In this document: positions 47,701 to 60,419 of the stretch, piece by piece | Position numbering within the stretch: the first letter of the stretch is position 1 | Layout: every line of letters begins with the position of its first letter | Origin: Salminus brasiliensis | Taxonomy: Eukaryota > Chordata > Actinopteri > Characiformes > Bryconidae | Assembly: GCF_030463535.1 (NCBI RefSeq) | Contig: NC_132899.1 | Span: 12,176,990 to 12,240,989, forward strand | Length of the DNA: 64,000 bases | Direction: 5' to 3' | Notes under the pieces: model-generated | Seen by the model: the letters and a program-made list of their open reading frames with translations, nothing else | Told to the model about the DNA's origin: nothing | Databases searched by the model: none | Made by a program: the position numbers and the translations under genes

Positions 47701-48230
47701 TAATGGATGATTGATATAATAGTGAGCATAATGTTCACCTCTGTGACCCTGTGAGTAAACTAAACTTTGTATTTGTTTGTTTTTCAGTTTTAAAATAATG
47801 CTGATGAGATGAGATGAGATGGATGGAAGCCACATAAACGCACAACCGTCTGTGCTACATGCGTAGCTTGCACTACTCCCTGCCCTCGGTAATTCCGTAT
47901 ACCGCTGTGATATTTCGAGACGATGAAAAAAGTGGATACTGCCCAACCCTACAACGAGTTCTTTTGGGGTAAGGGGGAAATGAATGTACATTTGATTTTT
48001 AACCAAACTGTAAATTTAACAGGAATGACATAATGACACTGGAAATGTTCAGCTCAATGATCACAAGCTGTGTATATTTCAGGAACCTGCTGTATTCATT
48101 TCTTTTTTTACTATTTGTGTTTCCAAGTCCAAGCAGCACCGGAAGGAACATATGTAGGAGAACATAGTAAGAGCAGCTTGCAAATGAAAGCTCTGGAAAG
48201 CTCTGGGTAGGGTGAGAGGGGTCAGTGGGG

Positions 48231-51200
48231 TCAGTGAGGGTGACTGAGGTGCACGAGTGAGTACAGCGTCCCGTCGCTGTTCTTCGGAGAGGTCTGCCAG
48301 GCCCCGTTTTGCCCCGAGGAGGTCTCTGTGCGATACATGTGCGCACGCGTCTTGAAGCAGCCAAAGCGGCTGGCCAGCATGAAAAAGTCCCTCTTAAAGG
48401 TCTTGGTGAAGAAGGCATAGAGGAAGGGGTTGGCGCACGAGTTGATGGGGTAGAAGAGCACCAGCAGCACCTTGGCGTGTGACACTGTTATGAGTGGCAG
48501 CTTGAGTGCAGCAGATATGGCGAAGAAGGAAATGGGTGCCATGCATAGAAAGTCAGTGAAGATAAGCACGGCCATGCGCTTGGCCACGCGCATGTCTGCG
48601 TGGGCATGCACGAAGGCAGGGTTGCGCACAGTCACATAGATGCGCAGGTAGCATGCACAGACGCAAAGGAAGGCCGCTACGTTGAGCAGCAGCAGCAGTA
48701 TCACGTAGCCCTGCGACAGTGCCGTCTCCACGTCCATGGGCAGACAGATGCTGGTCTTCATGTAGCTGCTCACGCCCAGCATGGGCAGCAGTGCAGTCAG
48801 CACAGCGAAGATCCAGCCACCCGCCATCAGTGCGCATGCGTGACGCAGACGCAGCTGCCGCTCCAGCTGCATGGCATGAGTGATGGTGTGCCAGCGCTCC
48901 AGCGTGATGGCCGTCAAAGTGTACACAGATAGCTCACTTGCGAAGACCGTGAAGAAGCCAGCTGCTCGACACCCTGGGCCGGTCTGCCAGTTGATACCAT
49001 GGTTGTAGTAGTGGGAGCGGGTTTGGATGTCCACTGCAGCGATCATCAGCAGATAGAGGCCCATGCAGAGGTCAGCGAAAGCCAAGTGGCACATGAGAAA
49101 CCTGGGCACAGTCAGCTTGTAACGGCTGCTGAGGAGCACCAGGAGGACAGTAAAGTTTCCCAAGATGGCCAGTACACTGATGAACCAGATCAGAACCCGC
49201 AGGAAGGTGAAGCCCATGATGTCCTCACATGGGTTGAAAGCATCTGGTTCTGGGTAACAGGTCACTTTGATCACATCCTTACAGTGCTCCTCAAAAAAGT
49301 ATGGCTCCAGGTTTCGGAGGGCAGGATCGTTGCACAAATGGTTCTTTTCTGACCTGCAGACACACACACAGCATGCAGTAGTTCAAGACCAGACTGACCA
49401 CCAGGCTCCCCTGCCACCTGTGTCAGACTAGCTGCCCACCTTCCTGCCACTGCTACCTGCCTTATGACTATGTTCAAATTTACATGGACTCTTAACTATC
49501 TGTCACTATTATTATTTTTACCACCGTTAACCATCATTATCATCATCACTCTCATTATTCTTACCATCTCCACTATGATTATATTAGTTATGCTGTATTA
49601 TGATTATTATATTATGATTATGTTGCACACCTGAGTAGTAGAGCAGTCTTATGTGGTGGTTCGGGGACTTTTCTCAGTAATTTATAAATATTTCTGACCA
49701 GAGGAGGATGGGCCCTCCTTGTGAGTCTTGGTTCCTCCCATGGTTTCTTCCTCCAGCCCTGAGGGAGTTTTTCCTTGCCACTGTGGCCTTTGGTTTGCTC
49801 ACTGGGGGTCTTAGGTTTTTTTGTTTTCTTTATCTTTTACTGATTGCTGATTTTATAAAGCTGCTTTGTGACAGTGCCAGTTGTAAAAAAAAAAAAAAAA
49901 GCTAAACAAATAGATTTGGCTTTATTGTATTTGTTTATGTTAAGTTTAGAAAATACATTGTAAGCCGAACCTACTTAAATCTTAAATTTATTATTCAGTT
50001 ATTATTTAGATATGTTATTACACAGCTAAGGGAGGCATATTGTACTTTTTTCTTAACAGTCTTACCTAAGCAAGGTTAATCTTTTTTTCATACTAGTAAT
50101 CTGCAAATCTGTACTACATATAAAGCAATAACTGTTTACAGCATCTACCGTTTAAGCAGGTAATGGGTAAACATTAGAATTGATTATTTATAACAGATGG
50201 AGGGGCCTTACAGCCGTAAGGGTCGCTAAACAGTCACCTGGTAAATCGCTGACAAACTAAAATAGTTAAAGGAGCCTCCACATAGTGTAGAGGTACTGTG
50301 CCTATGACAGGTTTGTACTACCAAGCCATGAACCACTTAGAGAGTCCCTTATATTATAATCATAATGAGTGCACTGCACTGCATGTCGCGTGGCTCTGTG
50401 ATGTGGATTGACCCACTTGTTCTTTTTGAAATTTTTGAAGGCGCAGCAGTGGCTGGGGTAGGTGAGGTTGGCCTGGGTGAGCTCGGCAAACAGCTCCAGA
50501 CTGGGTAACCATCTCAGAGAGTAGACGGAGATGGCAGTCAGCAGCTTCAGACTCCTCAGCATGCTTTCTGGTAAGGCACTGATGGCAGTGCGGGAGATGT
50601 CCCTGCACACACAACACACACACATCAGCCGTTACGAACCATCAACATTGACTCTTGAGGCATTTACCAAACCTCATCTTTCACATATGTAGAGCTGTTG
50701 CCTCTCATTTGTACTTTTATACCAATTAATATCTGTGTGATGTTCAGTGTTATTTTAATACCTTCACATTAGGAGATAATGTGTGATAACACTTCAAGAA
50801 GAAGAAGCTTATTGCTTATGGAGAGGATTTGTGGTGTAAAAGCTACTTGTGAATCGTGTGATGCAGCTGGCAGGTCGGAGTGTTGTTGACTGTGAGAGCT
50901 GGACATGCTTACAGAACGACAGGGCCTTCGGCTCCTAGAAAGGCGTAGCTGTGGATTTGCTTCAGCTGTTGGTTTCCCATGAGAAACCTGAAGGGGGGAG
51001 GGGTAGTGGGATGTGTCAGAAATGAGGCTAAATTTACATATGTCGTCATTTCTGGTACAGCATATTTTATATTTGGAATCAGACACACCAACTCACAGTT
51101 TTTCAATTTTGGTACCATTAAAGGCATTTCTGTCCACTTTAGTGATCCCGTTCTTGGTCAGTCTCCTTCCATAATAATAATAATAGTAACAATATTAATA

Positions 51201-54200
51201 ATAATAATTGATATGTTTTAATGAAAAGAAAAGACATGTTGGCATGAGATGTTAATATATTATAATGCTCTTTAATGCTTATATTTGCACTTACAGTTCA
51301 GTTATTATACCACTGCTAAGTCCATGGAAAGCATTGCTTGGTATCACTTCTATGTGCATGTTATCTTGTAGGTCACTGAAAGGCAGAGCAGCAAATAAGC
51401 AGTTAAATTATATATAATAATAAATACTACTTTCATCCAAACATCACATAGACATACAATTAAAAAAGAGAGCAGTGCAGCAGAAGAACCACTTTTAATC
51501 CATAAAGAACCATAATAGAGATGTTTGAGTGGGAAGAACCCATCGATTGGTAAAGAATCTTTACATGTAGTGAAAGGCTTTTAGTCTTTTTAAAAGGTTC
51601 ACACTCACACATCTCTACTGCAAACATGGCTCTTTAAGGGAGAAAAAGTGGTTCTTCTATGGCATTGCTCAAAGAAGCAGTTGAAGCACAATCATCTCAA
51701 TAGATTAATTATTTTTAAGAGTATAAAGACCACAGTTATGACCTCATAAAGTTGTAAAAAGATATGTATACATACAACAAAAACTCAAGAGCAGCAGACT
51801 GGACCTTGGAGAAGTCAGGAAGAATTGTGAGACCAGTGTTTGAAATAGTCCTGAAAACACACACACTGATGCACATTTAGTGAAACAGGCTTGCTAATGG
51901 GCCATTTGTGTTTTGTGGGCTTTGCTTCCTGTGAGAAATGTTTGCAACAGTAATGACCTGTGTTTGGGTCATTGTGCCTTTTGCTGCTTTATTTTTATTT
52001 TATTTTATTTTTTTTGCAGGGCTTTTTGCATAAATCAGTTTAGACAGTGCCTCATGTGGGAATACACCCCCTTTGCGCTGCTAAAGAATAGGGAACCTGA
52101 GACAAATACCAAAAAGCTGTACTCACAAATATCGCAATTTTGGAAGTCTCCAGAAGGCGTCTTTGTGCATGATGACAAGGTTTTTTGATTTAGTTATAGT
52201 TCTGTTAGTAGAAAAACAGAGATGTCACTGTAGAGAGCACTATTCCATGACAATAATTACATCAGTGGTACAATGTAAGAAATAAATCTCAGTTATGTAT
52301 ATTGTGGTATTATATGTCCATGCAGAAACGGCAGGTAATGTTGTAGCTTTTACGGAACAGATTAAAAGAAAAAACACATTAACACCAGCAGAGCTCAAAC
52401 TTACATCTCTTCTAGTTTGGTTAAGTTTGAAAATGCGTAGGCTCCAATTCGCTTGAGGGCACCATTCTCAGACACCATTCTGTGAGAAGAGAGGTAATAG
52501 CCTTTTAACACAGACATCATCATCTGTCGAGCCTCGAAAACAACAGCAGTAATGAATGAACTAGGAGCCTAATTCAGCTGTTAGAATTTGCTCTTTGCAC
52601 AACTGCCTGACTAAATGGTCTTTGCTATTCTTTCTTACCTCAGACGGCAAGAGATGAAAAATAGTTGTGTTTATCGAAAAGTGCATCAATTACTACAGAC
52701 AATTCGCTGTTTATTTGGTTTGTCACACTATTTAGAAGTAGTGTTTTTATGTTTTAATATTTTTTCATGGGCTGGTTTCACAGACATTCATTTAGCCTCA
52801 TGTTGGATTAACTTGCAGTGACATTGGTGAATTGCTACTTCTAAATTGTCTAAAAAGTCCAGACAAGCCCCAAAAGCATTACGTTTTATCATTATTTGTA
52901 GTTTATGCTGTATTCTTCTGTTTTGTCTATTTCTTCATTTAAAGTCAGCTTCTGTGAAAATGCACAAGCTAACCTTATACAAGACACACTGCAAGTAGAG
53001 TGCTGCTAGAGAGTATAAGAACCCTTTATAATGTTGTGTATCTCTGCATAAATTTGACCTGAGATGTGATTTAATCTTCGCTCCTTAGGCCCTATAAGTG
53101 AGCCCACACTTTGTCACTCTTATAACTACATTGCTGTCATAATTAACATCAGGACCCAACATATAACCCTAACCCAGATATGCTACACCAAACAGTTACC
53201 AAATAATTCACAATAGTTTCTACATTAGCATTAATACCTGAATAATAACCATAGGGTTCAGCAAATAATGCAAAAACATGACCCAACAATAAATATCTTT
53301 ATCTTTAAAAGTATGTAATGAATGTAATGTATGTATGAATTCCATTCAAAACGGCAGAATACAACAATACAAATTGGCACTAAAGTCCGACACATTCAGA
53401 TAATAAACTTTACTACACACGCACAGTACATGATATGCCTGTGAATACCAGACAGTACAGCCTAATCAGTAAGCAGTGGACAACCGGTTGCAGGGAGGAG
53501 AACAACAACTCTTATCTTAGTCCTAAGCAGCAGTGATTATTAGTATACTGTATGTACATGTATTGTTATTACTCCACATGAATGATAGTAATAATAATAA
53601 GCAAGTAGCAATATCAAACGTGCAGGATAAACTGGCTTGTGCATATGAATGGATTGTAATGTAATGTGGTGTGTGTAATATGACCAGGTGCAGTAGACTG
53701 AATGTCAGAGTGTCAGCATTGAAATGTTAATCCAAGTATAATTTAGCTATTTCTAGTTTTTAAGGCTCATTTGGAAGCCAGCGCTCACATGCTATACAGG
53801 ATATGTATTTTTCTCTTTACTCTCCTGCTATATTTCTGTGATTTATATCTCCTGTGTTTCGCACCTCTTCAATACATCATGTTCTGTATCAGAGACAAAA
53901 CATATTCCATCAAGACTAAATACAGCATATTTATATGTGTTTTCACACAGAACTAAGCTAAGTAACAGTTGATTTCTCATGATCCTAAGCATTTTGACTG
54001 TGATTGTCTATCTCAGGCCATGATTTGGTGTTGTTGTTATACAGGATAATTATCAGATGCAATTTCCTGTTTTAGTGGACATGCCTAGACACACACACAC
54101 ACACACAGTGATTTCTTGTGATTTGAACTCACATTCGTTTGAGCTCGTGAAGCGATGAGATGGCTCCTTGTGGAAACACAATGATCTGAGTCAGCTTGAT

Positions 54201-57200
54201 CTCCCTGCTCACAATCAGAAGACTGAATATTTAGCAGTAATAATTTGTTACAAGTAATTTAACAACAAAAAAGGATAGAATATGTAAAAGATAAAAGTAT
54301 ATCTGAAAATATATACATAAACATAAAATAATAAAATAATTAAAACAACAACAACAAAATATATATATATACAGATATAACAGAGGATGACATAACTCAA
54401 GTTTTATAAATACTTTCACACTGAAAACAATTACATATAAGGCTAAAATATAGTACCATATATGCACACATGTATATTGTATTATATTTATTTCATATCA
54501 TCCAGTATATTTAGAATGTAACAAAATTTCCAAATATCTGGATACAGTAAAGTGCAGTCCTTTGACAAAAGGCAACATATATATGCTTTATAATTAGATT
54601 TTTGACTGAGTGTGCTAGCCTAGCCATTTTCAAAGTTGTCCTTAAAGAAGCTCAGTGTTTGCAATTATTAAAGTAAGCGAAGTAAGCTTGTTCTGGAACT
54701 GGACAGATCTATACAGTGACTGGAGTTCACCAAAAATTCAGCAACCAAAATATATTTAGATTTTTACTGTTTCTGTTTATTTAGTTTATTTATTATGATT
54801 TTTTATTATGATTTAATCTTGGCGGCAAATGAGTTTTGTTTGGAATAGCACCAAATATAATTAGAACACATGCAAGATGCAAGAAATGCACTAACAACTA
54901 ACAAGAAGTAGGTACACAGATTTGTACCAAATTCCACCAGCACACTTAATTTGCCATCGTATACAAATGTTTGGAGTCCACTTTGCTTCGGGACAGTGAC
55001 AGTGATGCGTAAAATGACTACATTACACTAATATCTGTATTATCTTATATTATCTCTATCGCTGTTTATCATGTCTATCAAACCCTTTGGTCATCCTGGA
55101 ACATGGGAGAGTCAGTGTGGAGTTCTGCTTGGACATGAAGCATAAAGTGAGTGGAAGAAGAGTGGCTAAACTGGACAAGAACTGAAGAGACTGTTATAAT
55201 CTTTGCCTGACAGCACTGATACTGAAGGGGACGAGTAATCATGTATTAGAGAAGGAAATATGCAAATGCCTGATTTAGTTTAATACCTAAAGGTCTTGCT
55301 ATGTCAGGGTTTGAGAGGAAGGATTATTACACAAAATAAATGCTACTGTAAAACACTTCTTACAGCTTTACCCAAATGTATATTGATTTAGATTCAGCAT
55401 AAATATATTTAATACAGATATTCCAAACAGAACTGCACGTAGCAAAAACTTAACTTTCATGCAATCAGTGGAAGAAACAACTTTGCCTTGACTTGCCCAC
55501 ATTAAAAACACATTTCTATGAGGCAAAATGTTGAAAACGAGAGCATGTATAATAATACGCTTCAGTTTTTCAGGGATCGAATACTGTACTGTCTTTACTT
55601 TATACACACACATTTATGGAAAGGATATAGGACAGAAATAAAGATACTGGGATAATCAGTCAAATAAGTCAGATAAGGAAACTGTGTTGATTACAAGCAG
55701 TCTTGACAGAGGGATGTACATTATCTACAGTGATATTTACCGGGTTCACCTTTTCTCTCTGTGTGAGATCACAGAATCCAGCATAGGTCACAGTGTGAGA
55801 TCTCTTTTAGTGTTCTTGCACCAGTATTGCATTGTAAACTGTATGTCCAAACGTTTGTGGACACCCCTGGTCCCTTTAGAGAAGTATTGCCAATATAATA
55901 GGACTCTCTGGGGCAGATAAACATAAACCTATTGACACCATGCCTAATGCCAGGTCTAGGGTAGATGGATATAAAGCCGTCCAGCTTTGAGCTGTGGAGC
56001 AGTGGGAAAACTGTGTTCTCTGGAATGATGGCAAACATACTGGCCTCACTAACGCTCTTGACGCTGAATGCAACCAGGTCCTCACAGCAATGCTCCAAAA
56101 TCTAGTAGAAAGCCTTCCTTGGACATTAGATATAGTTACTCCATAAAATGGCAATATAGTTTGACTTAAAGTAAGAAAAAAAGCTACGATGGGTTTTTCT
56201 TTGACAGTGAACCATCTCCGTTGCTTTCTTTCTTTATTAGTCCCTCAGATGACAGTGGGAAATTGTTGAGGGGAAACATTCTGTTTAACTTTGGAACGAT
56301 GCCTTCATCTTAGTCCCGCTGGGAATCTCTGGTGGAATCTGTGAATACTGGTTTTAGCTGGTCATATTATAGTTTTTTTGTCTTCCTTTAACTGAGAGTA
56401 CTTTGAGAGAATCTTTTAATGTCATTAAAAATGTTAATGGCTCTTTGCTAGTTTGTACTGTATTCTGATATATACAGTAGGTGTAGTATGAGAAGAGACT
56501 GTATGACTGCAGGAGGACTAGAGTTTTTGGGTGGTTTCTTTGTTAAGCTGGGAGGCCCAATACCTATTTGATTAATAAAAATTGGACTGGTGGGAAAGCG
56601 GAAAGTAGAGATGGAAATTTGTTGGATATTAGACAGGAGGGTGGCAGTGCTTAAGGTGGGCCAAACTTTAGTTAGTTGATCACTCCAGTTAGCTTGGATG
56701 TGCACTACTAGAAAAGGCCTAGTAACTAATATAGTATCTTTACATTATATGGAGGATTTTTGTATTTAATTCGTAAGGACCATCAATTAAACCAAAAAAA
56801 AAAAAAAATCTTAACATCATTTTTTAAGAGAACATTCCAGAAATTATTCAGAATTTGTGTATTTTATAAAAGTATTGAGTGTTTTGTTGAAAATGTGTTT
56901 TTCTAGGGAAGCTTACTAGACATTCAAAGAACTTCGTGCCTCTAAGGTGTGTATACATGTTTACCAAAGTGCACATCACAACACCTCTGACTGACCCCTT
57001 ACTCTGAAATGATTGAACTATGCAGAAATGTGATGTAATTCCCCTTTAAGACTGGAATTGAGTTTGGTTTGGTTGCAATTACAATATTATTCGGGATGAG
57101 GAGAACCATCTGCAGCACTGTGTCTTCTCTATCAGTTCCCATGAAGCACAGGACTGTTTGTTCCAACTTCATCAAGTAGCAGATTCGTGCTGCTGAGCCA

Positions 57201-58908
57201 CGCTGCTGCAGGGAACACGTACTCCCCCCAGAAATTGCTGAATAACAACGTAGCCAGATTGGACATAAAGCCCTATTCTGGAAAGGCATGCAGAAATGCA
57301 GAAAATAACTCTGGGACACTGAGAGCCGCCACGCTATAGCCTGTGCAGTGTGAGAAGGGACAGTAGTGGGTGAAGCTAAAAATGTTCTAAGCATAAGACA
57401 GCACATTGCTGCTGCTGAGCTGGAGGGGCAGATGTCTTTGAAAAGGACCTCAGCTCAGCTCTTCGAAACTGCCTGCAAACAGCTCTCACATCTGAAATAG
57501 AACCCCAAACAAACCTTGAGAGATGTAATATAGCTAGGAAATGTCCATTTGTGTGTCCTCTATCTCTTTCTCTGCCTGAGAGAGAGAGAGAGAGAGAGAG
57601 AGAGTGCCAAACATGCTGAATATGCTTGATGAGGCTAGCATTTCTTGTGATGCGTGAAAAACAAGCTATAATTTCTTGTGATGCGTGAAAAACAGGCTAT
57701 TAAAGTCCCCCTGTGCTGCACAGTTCAAGGCTGAGTATGTGTCTACGTGCTTGTGTGTGTGTGTGTGAAGCCTGATAGCCTTGAGATTTTAAAATGTATG
57801 TTTCACGACTTATGACAGCAGCATATTTTTGTTGTCAGTCACATTTCCAAGCAGCCAATGACCCCAAAAACAGCTTGAAAACAATAACAGACTGTGTTGT
57901 GCAGTAGAGTGTTATTCCTGCAGAAGGCTGTCAATCAGGGAAGGTTGTATTGAAATGACAAGACCATTGTTTCTTGGACTGATCTCTTTATATAATATGA
58001 TTATAAACATATTATAATCATATTATAGGCATCATATTTCTAAGTGGTGTATTTTAGGTGCAGGTACAGAAATACTACTACTACTATTATTTACAGTACT
58101 GTGCAAAATGCTTAGGTGCCTGTGAATGGAAAAGCTCTTTATTAGGGTAGTAAGTGTTTAATTCCTCAATAAAACATTGTAAAAAAAACAAAACATTTTT
58201 AAATAAATACTAGTAACATTAACACAAAATGTAGTGGCTTTCCATCACTGTGTTCGTAATGATATCTCCTAACATCTTTAAAGCTCTCCTAATGGCAGTA
58301 ATATTTATAGTTATAATCCAGCACCTGGTTTGGTAAATCAGTTCTGTTTAATGAGGTTAAATCAGGTGAGCTGGTGATTGAAATTGAACACATCTGTGCG
58401 CTGGCTGGGGCCGTCCAGGTGAACCCTGAAACCAAACTTAGTTCTTCTAACTAGCTCACAAGATCTCAACTACATTCTTCAAAATGAGGAATTCTTGCTT
58501 CCACCTGAATCTGTTCTAATGTTACCTTATTGCTGAGATAAATGGTTTTTAAAAATGTGACAAATCATGACAATTAAAAGACTCTTATATAACATCAAAC
58601 TATTATAAATGATTGGGCTGCCCATAACCCGAGTGTTTCCTGGAATTTGTGCTATGGAATTCATATTTTAAAGCTTTAAATAAATCCTGTTAAGTACTTC
58701 TGGACTGTGTGTGTGAATCAGCATGTACTCACACGTATGTGGTATTTTTTGGGATGTCGCTTGGCATCTGATGGACTTTACTGCCCAGACAGAAGAAAGA
58801 ACGAGATGTCCCGTTGGCTGAGCAGGTATGAGAGCCAAGATGTGTGCTGTGTGTGTATGCCACAAGCCAGCTTAGGCCTAGGCTCAGCATCATCATCCAG
58901 ACCATCAT
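48231..58908 (-). CDS. fshr: FSHR, follicle-stimulating hormone receptor
   Basis: Plasma-membrane glycoprotein-hormone receptor of gonadal somatic cells, coupling mainly to Gs. Ten exons join in frame (2004 nt, 667 aa): 58733-58908, 54133-54204, 52405-52479, 52127-52201, 51779-51850, 51295-51375, 51097-51165, 50913-50987, 50417-50602, 48231-49353. Order: signal peptide (about 1-18); N-cap with Cys29 and Cys40; leucine-rich repeats from exons 2-9; hinge start [11 protein letters not shown] (277-287); hinge end with Cys301, Cys318, Cys326 and Cys336 and the activation motif [12 protein letters not shown] (330-341); seven transmembrane helices with ERW (446-448) and NPFLY (602-606). FSHR rather than [14 protein letters not shown] and C-terminal YRTETSS. 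Odd: two cysteines of the usual four in the N-cap, and a hinge about 40 residues shorter than human. No frameshift. Confidence 0.95.
49640..49890 (+). repeat. Retroposon-type dispersed repeat in FSHR intron 9
   Basis: Contains 'GGAGGATGGGCCCTCCTTGT', 'AGTCTTGGTTCCTCCCATGG' and 'GAGTTTTTCCTTGCCACTGT' and ends 'AAAGCTGCTTTGTGACAGTG' before an A-rich tail (49885-49900). This signature is very common in fish genomes as a SINE or LINE tail. Opposite strand to FSHR. Confidence 0.75.
52480..54132. other. FSHR intron 2
   Basis: About 1.65 kb of A/T-rich intronic DNA with a short (AC)n run near 54092-54108. No repeat family or exon recognised. Confidence 0.6.
55838..56160 (+). repeat. Family-A Tc1-type MITE in FSHR intron 1
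   Basis: Begins 'TGTATGTCCAAACGTTTGTG', a fish Tc1 terminal motif, then 'ACACCCCTGGTCCCTTTAGA', 'AATAGGACTCTCTGGGGCAG' and 'CAGCAATGCTCCAAAATCTA'. The left end is complete; the right end has lost the terminal repeat. Best 5' copy of the family in the window. Confidence 0.78.
57640..57700. repeat. 31-bp tandem duplication
   Basis: 'ATTTCTTGTGATGCGTGAAA' plus 'AACAAGCTATA' occurs at 57640 and again at 57671, differing at one base (AAG/AGG). Recent and simple. Confidence 0.9.
58093..58500 (+). repeat. Dispersed DNA element beginning ACAGTACTGTGCAAAATGCTT
   Basis: The opening motif is the terminus of a widespread fish DNA-transposon family (ACAGTACTGTGCAAAAGTCTTAGG type, from memory). The body includes 'GTGAGCTGGTGATTGAAATT' and 'AGGTGAACCCTGAAACC'. 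No matching right end found, so truncated or decayed. Confidence 0.55.
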
Positions 58909-59300
58909 CTTCGTCCTTACGTTGCTTCCAGTGATGGAGAGATGTCCTGGAATTTCTCTCCCCCTCAGATTTGTATGGTACAGTCTTTATTTCAGCTTAG
59001 CAGTGGTTGTATGTTAACCTGTAAATACACAAGCCGTGCTAAAGCATGGTGAGGTTGTTCAGTGCAGTGTTCCACAGCAGGCCTCCATCACCAGGCTCAG
59101 GACTTCCACGGTCACTCACGTGAGACTGGGGCTGTCTGTGTGGATTTGCTGGACGTCTGGTGGCTGAATGGCAGTGAGTTCCTTGCGGAGCAGTGCGATT
59201 GGTCAGAAGCACTCCAGCCAAAGCCATTGAAGACCTTGAGAAAGAGGAGCTCTGATAACAGGCTTATGTTATTCTCGTTCCTATTCCCACCCCTCATGTC
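58909..59300 (-). promoter_or_regulatory. fshr: FSHR proximal upstream region
   Basis: Going upstream from the ATG on the minus strand: E-box CACGTG at 59117-59122 inside the exact 10-bp palindrome CTCACGTGAG; CCAAT at 59198-59202 in gene orientation; TCAAGGTC, an NR5A (SF-1) half-site, at 59232-59239. In mammals the FSHR promoter lacks a TATA box and depends on a USF-bound E-box, and NR5A factors drive gonadal genes. The same kinds of sites occur here in a G/C-richer block. Motif presence is seen; function is inferred. Confidence 0.45.
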
Positions 59301-60039
59301 CTCCTCCTTCTCCTCCTCTCGCCCAGGATGATCCTTCTCTCCACCCGTTCCACCTCTTTTCTTCTGTTTCTTCCCAGGCTCCTCAGCCCCCGTGATGGAC
59401 ACTAGTGTACTTACACCAGCCTATTGTTTCACTGCCTGTGAAATAGACATTTTGTAAAGGACTGATGGACTGTCTCTGCTCAGGAGGTATTTTATGTGCT
59501 AAATAGACTATTTGGCTTAGCGTTAAGTGTGTATTGATTTTAATACAGAACCAAAACATAATAAAAACAGTGTACAGCAATTCTAACTGTATTGCGGACA
59601 TGCCACTTGGTCTGTTCTAAGGGCCTGTCATTTGAGGTCTTGAACTAGGCATCTGAGTATGTCCTATCAGACTGAAGTGGGTGGAGAACTGGTGGTATAA
59701 ATGCTCCCAGGCACAAATGACTGGCAGTTTTTTAAGGGTTGTGATTTTGATGCTCAGATATGCCTGGAGTGGGAAGTCATCTATTTGAGAATGAATGATT
59801 TGTGTAGTATAGAATGTGCTGACCTCTGAATTGAAAGCCTGTATGCATGTATGGTATAATCTCTGTTTTTTATACTACAGTTAGACTGCCTATTTGTTTA
59901 TGTAGAACAAACTATTCAGTCTTATGCTTAAAAAGAAAATGGCATTAAATGGCACAGGAATCATTGGGCACAAGGCAAGAATACCCCATGGAAAAGTGTA
60001 GTGTTGAGTACTAGGGTCTCCATATGACTTGTGTTTAGT

Positions 60040-60180
60040 AGTGTCTAAGCTTAGAGATACCTTTGAAATCTAGTCTATTCAAACTAGCTGAGGGTATTCT
60101 TGAGAAAACAGCGAAGCACTTTCGTAAGTGGTTATGGACAAGAGCGTCTGCCAAATGCCATAAATGTAAATGTAAATGGG
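60040..60180 (+). repeat. LINE/SINE-type 3' tail, copy 3
   Basis: Ends 'AAGAGCGTCTGCCAAATGCC' followed by 'ATAAATGTAAATGTAAATG', the best preserved copy of the tail also seen at 330-605 and 664-800. The terminal ATAAATGTAA repeats are typical of the retroposed 3' end. Confidence 0.75.
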
Positions 60181-60419
60181 TGCCAGTCCATCCCAAGCTA
60201 CCATACATGCTAACTGGCTATTTTGGAGGCAATTTACGGGCAATATAGTATTGCTAATTCACCTCTCATGTGTATTTATTTTGGGAGGCGGGTGGACACG
60301 GGGAGAACACACCAAACTCCAAATAGACTGTGACCTGAGTGAGGATCCAACCCAAAACAGTGTGACACATGCGTTACCTGTACAATTTCCACAAGTACAA
60401 TTACACTTTCATCACATAA

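Larger units (their letters stand above)
54205..58732. other. FSHR intron 1
   Basis: About 4.5 kb. It holds the MITE at 55838-56160, a (GA)n run at about 57582-57604, a 31-bp tandem duplication at 57640-57700 and a 'CAGTACTGTGCAAAATGCTT' element at about 58093-58500. The rest is A/T-rich DNA without recognised exons. Confidence 0.6.

Noticed and set aside
48600-49352. Long open frames on the plus strand opposite the FSHR exon
   Set aside because: They are antisense shadows of a conserved coding exon with no protein-like motifs.
48231-49367. The large GPCR exon as LHCGR (luteinizing hormone receptor)
   Set aside because: Motifs WHTITHAMQ and C-terminal YRTETSS, together with the extracellular exons, fit FSHR better than LHCGR.
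58707-58934. 75-aa plus-strand frame at 58.7-58.9 kb
   Set aside because: It is the opposite strand of FSHR exon 1.
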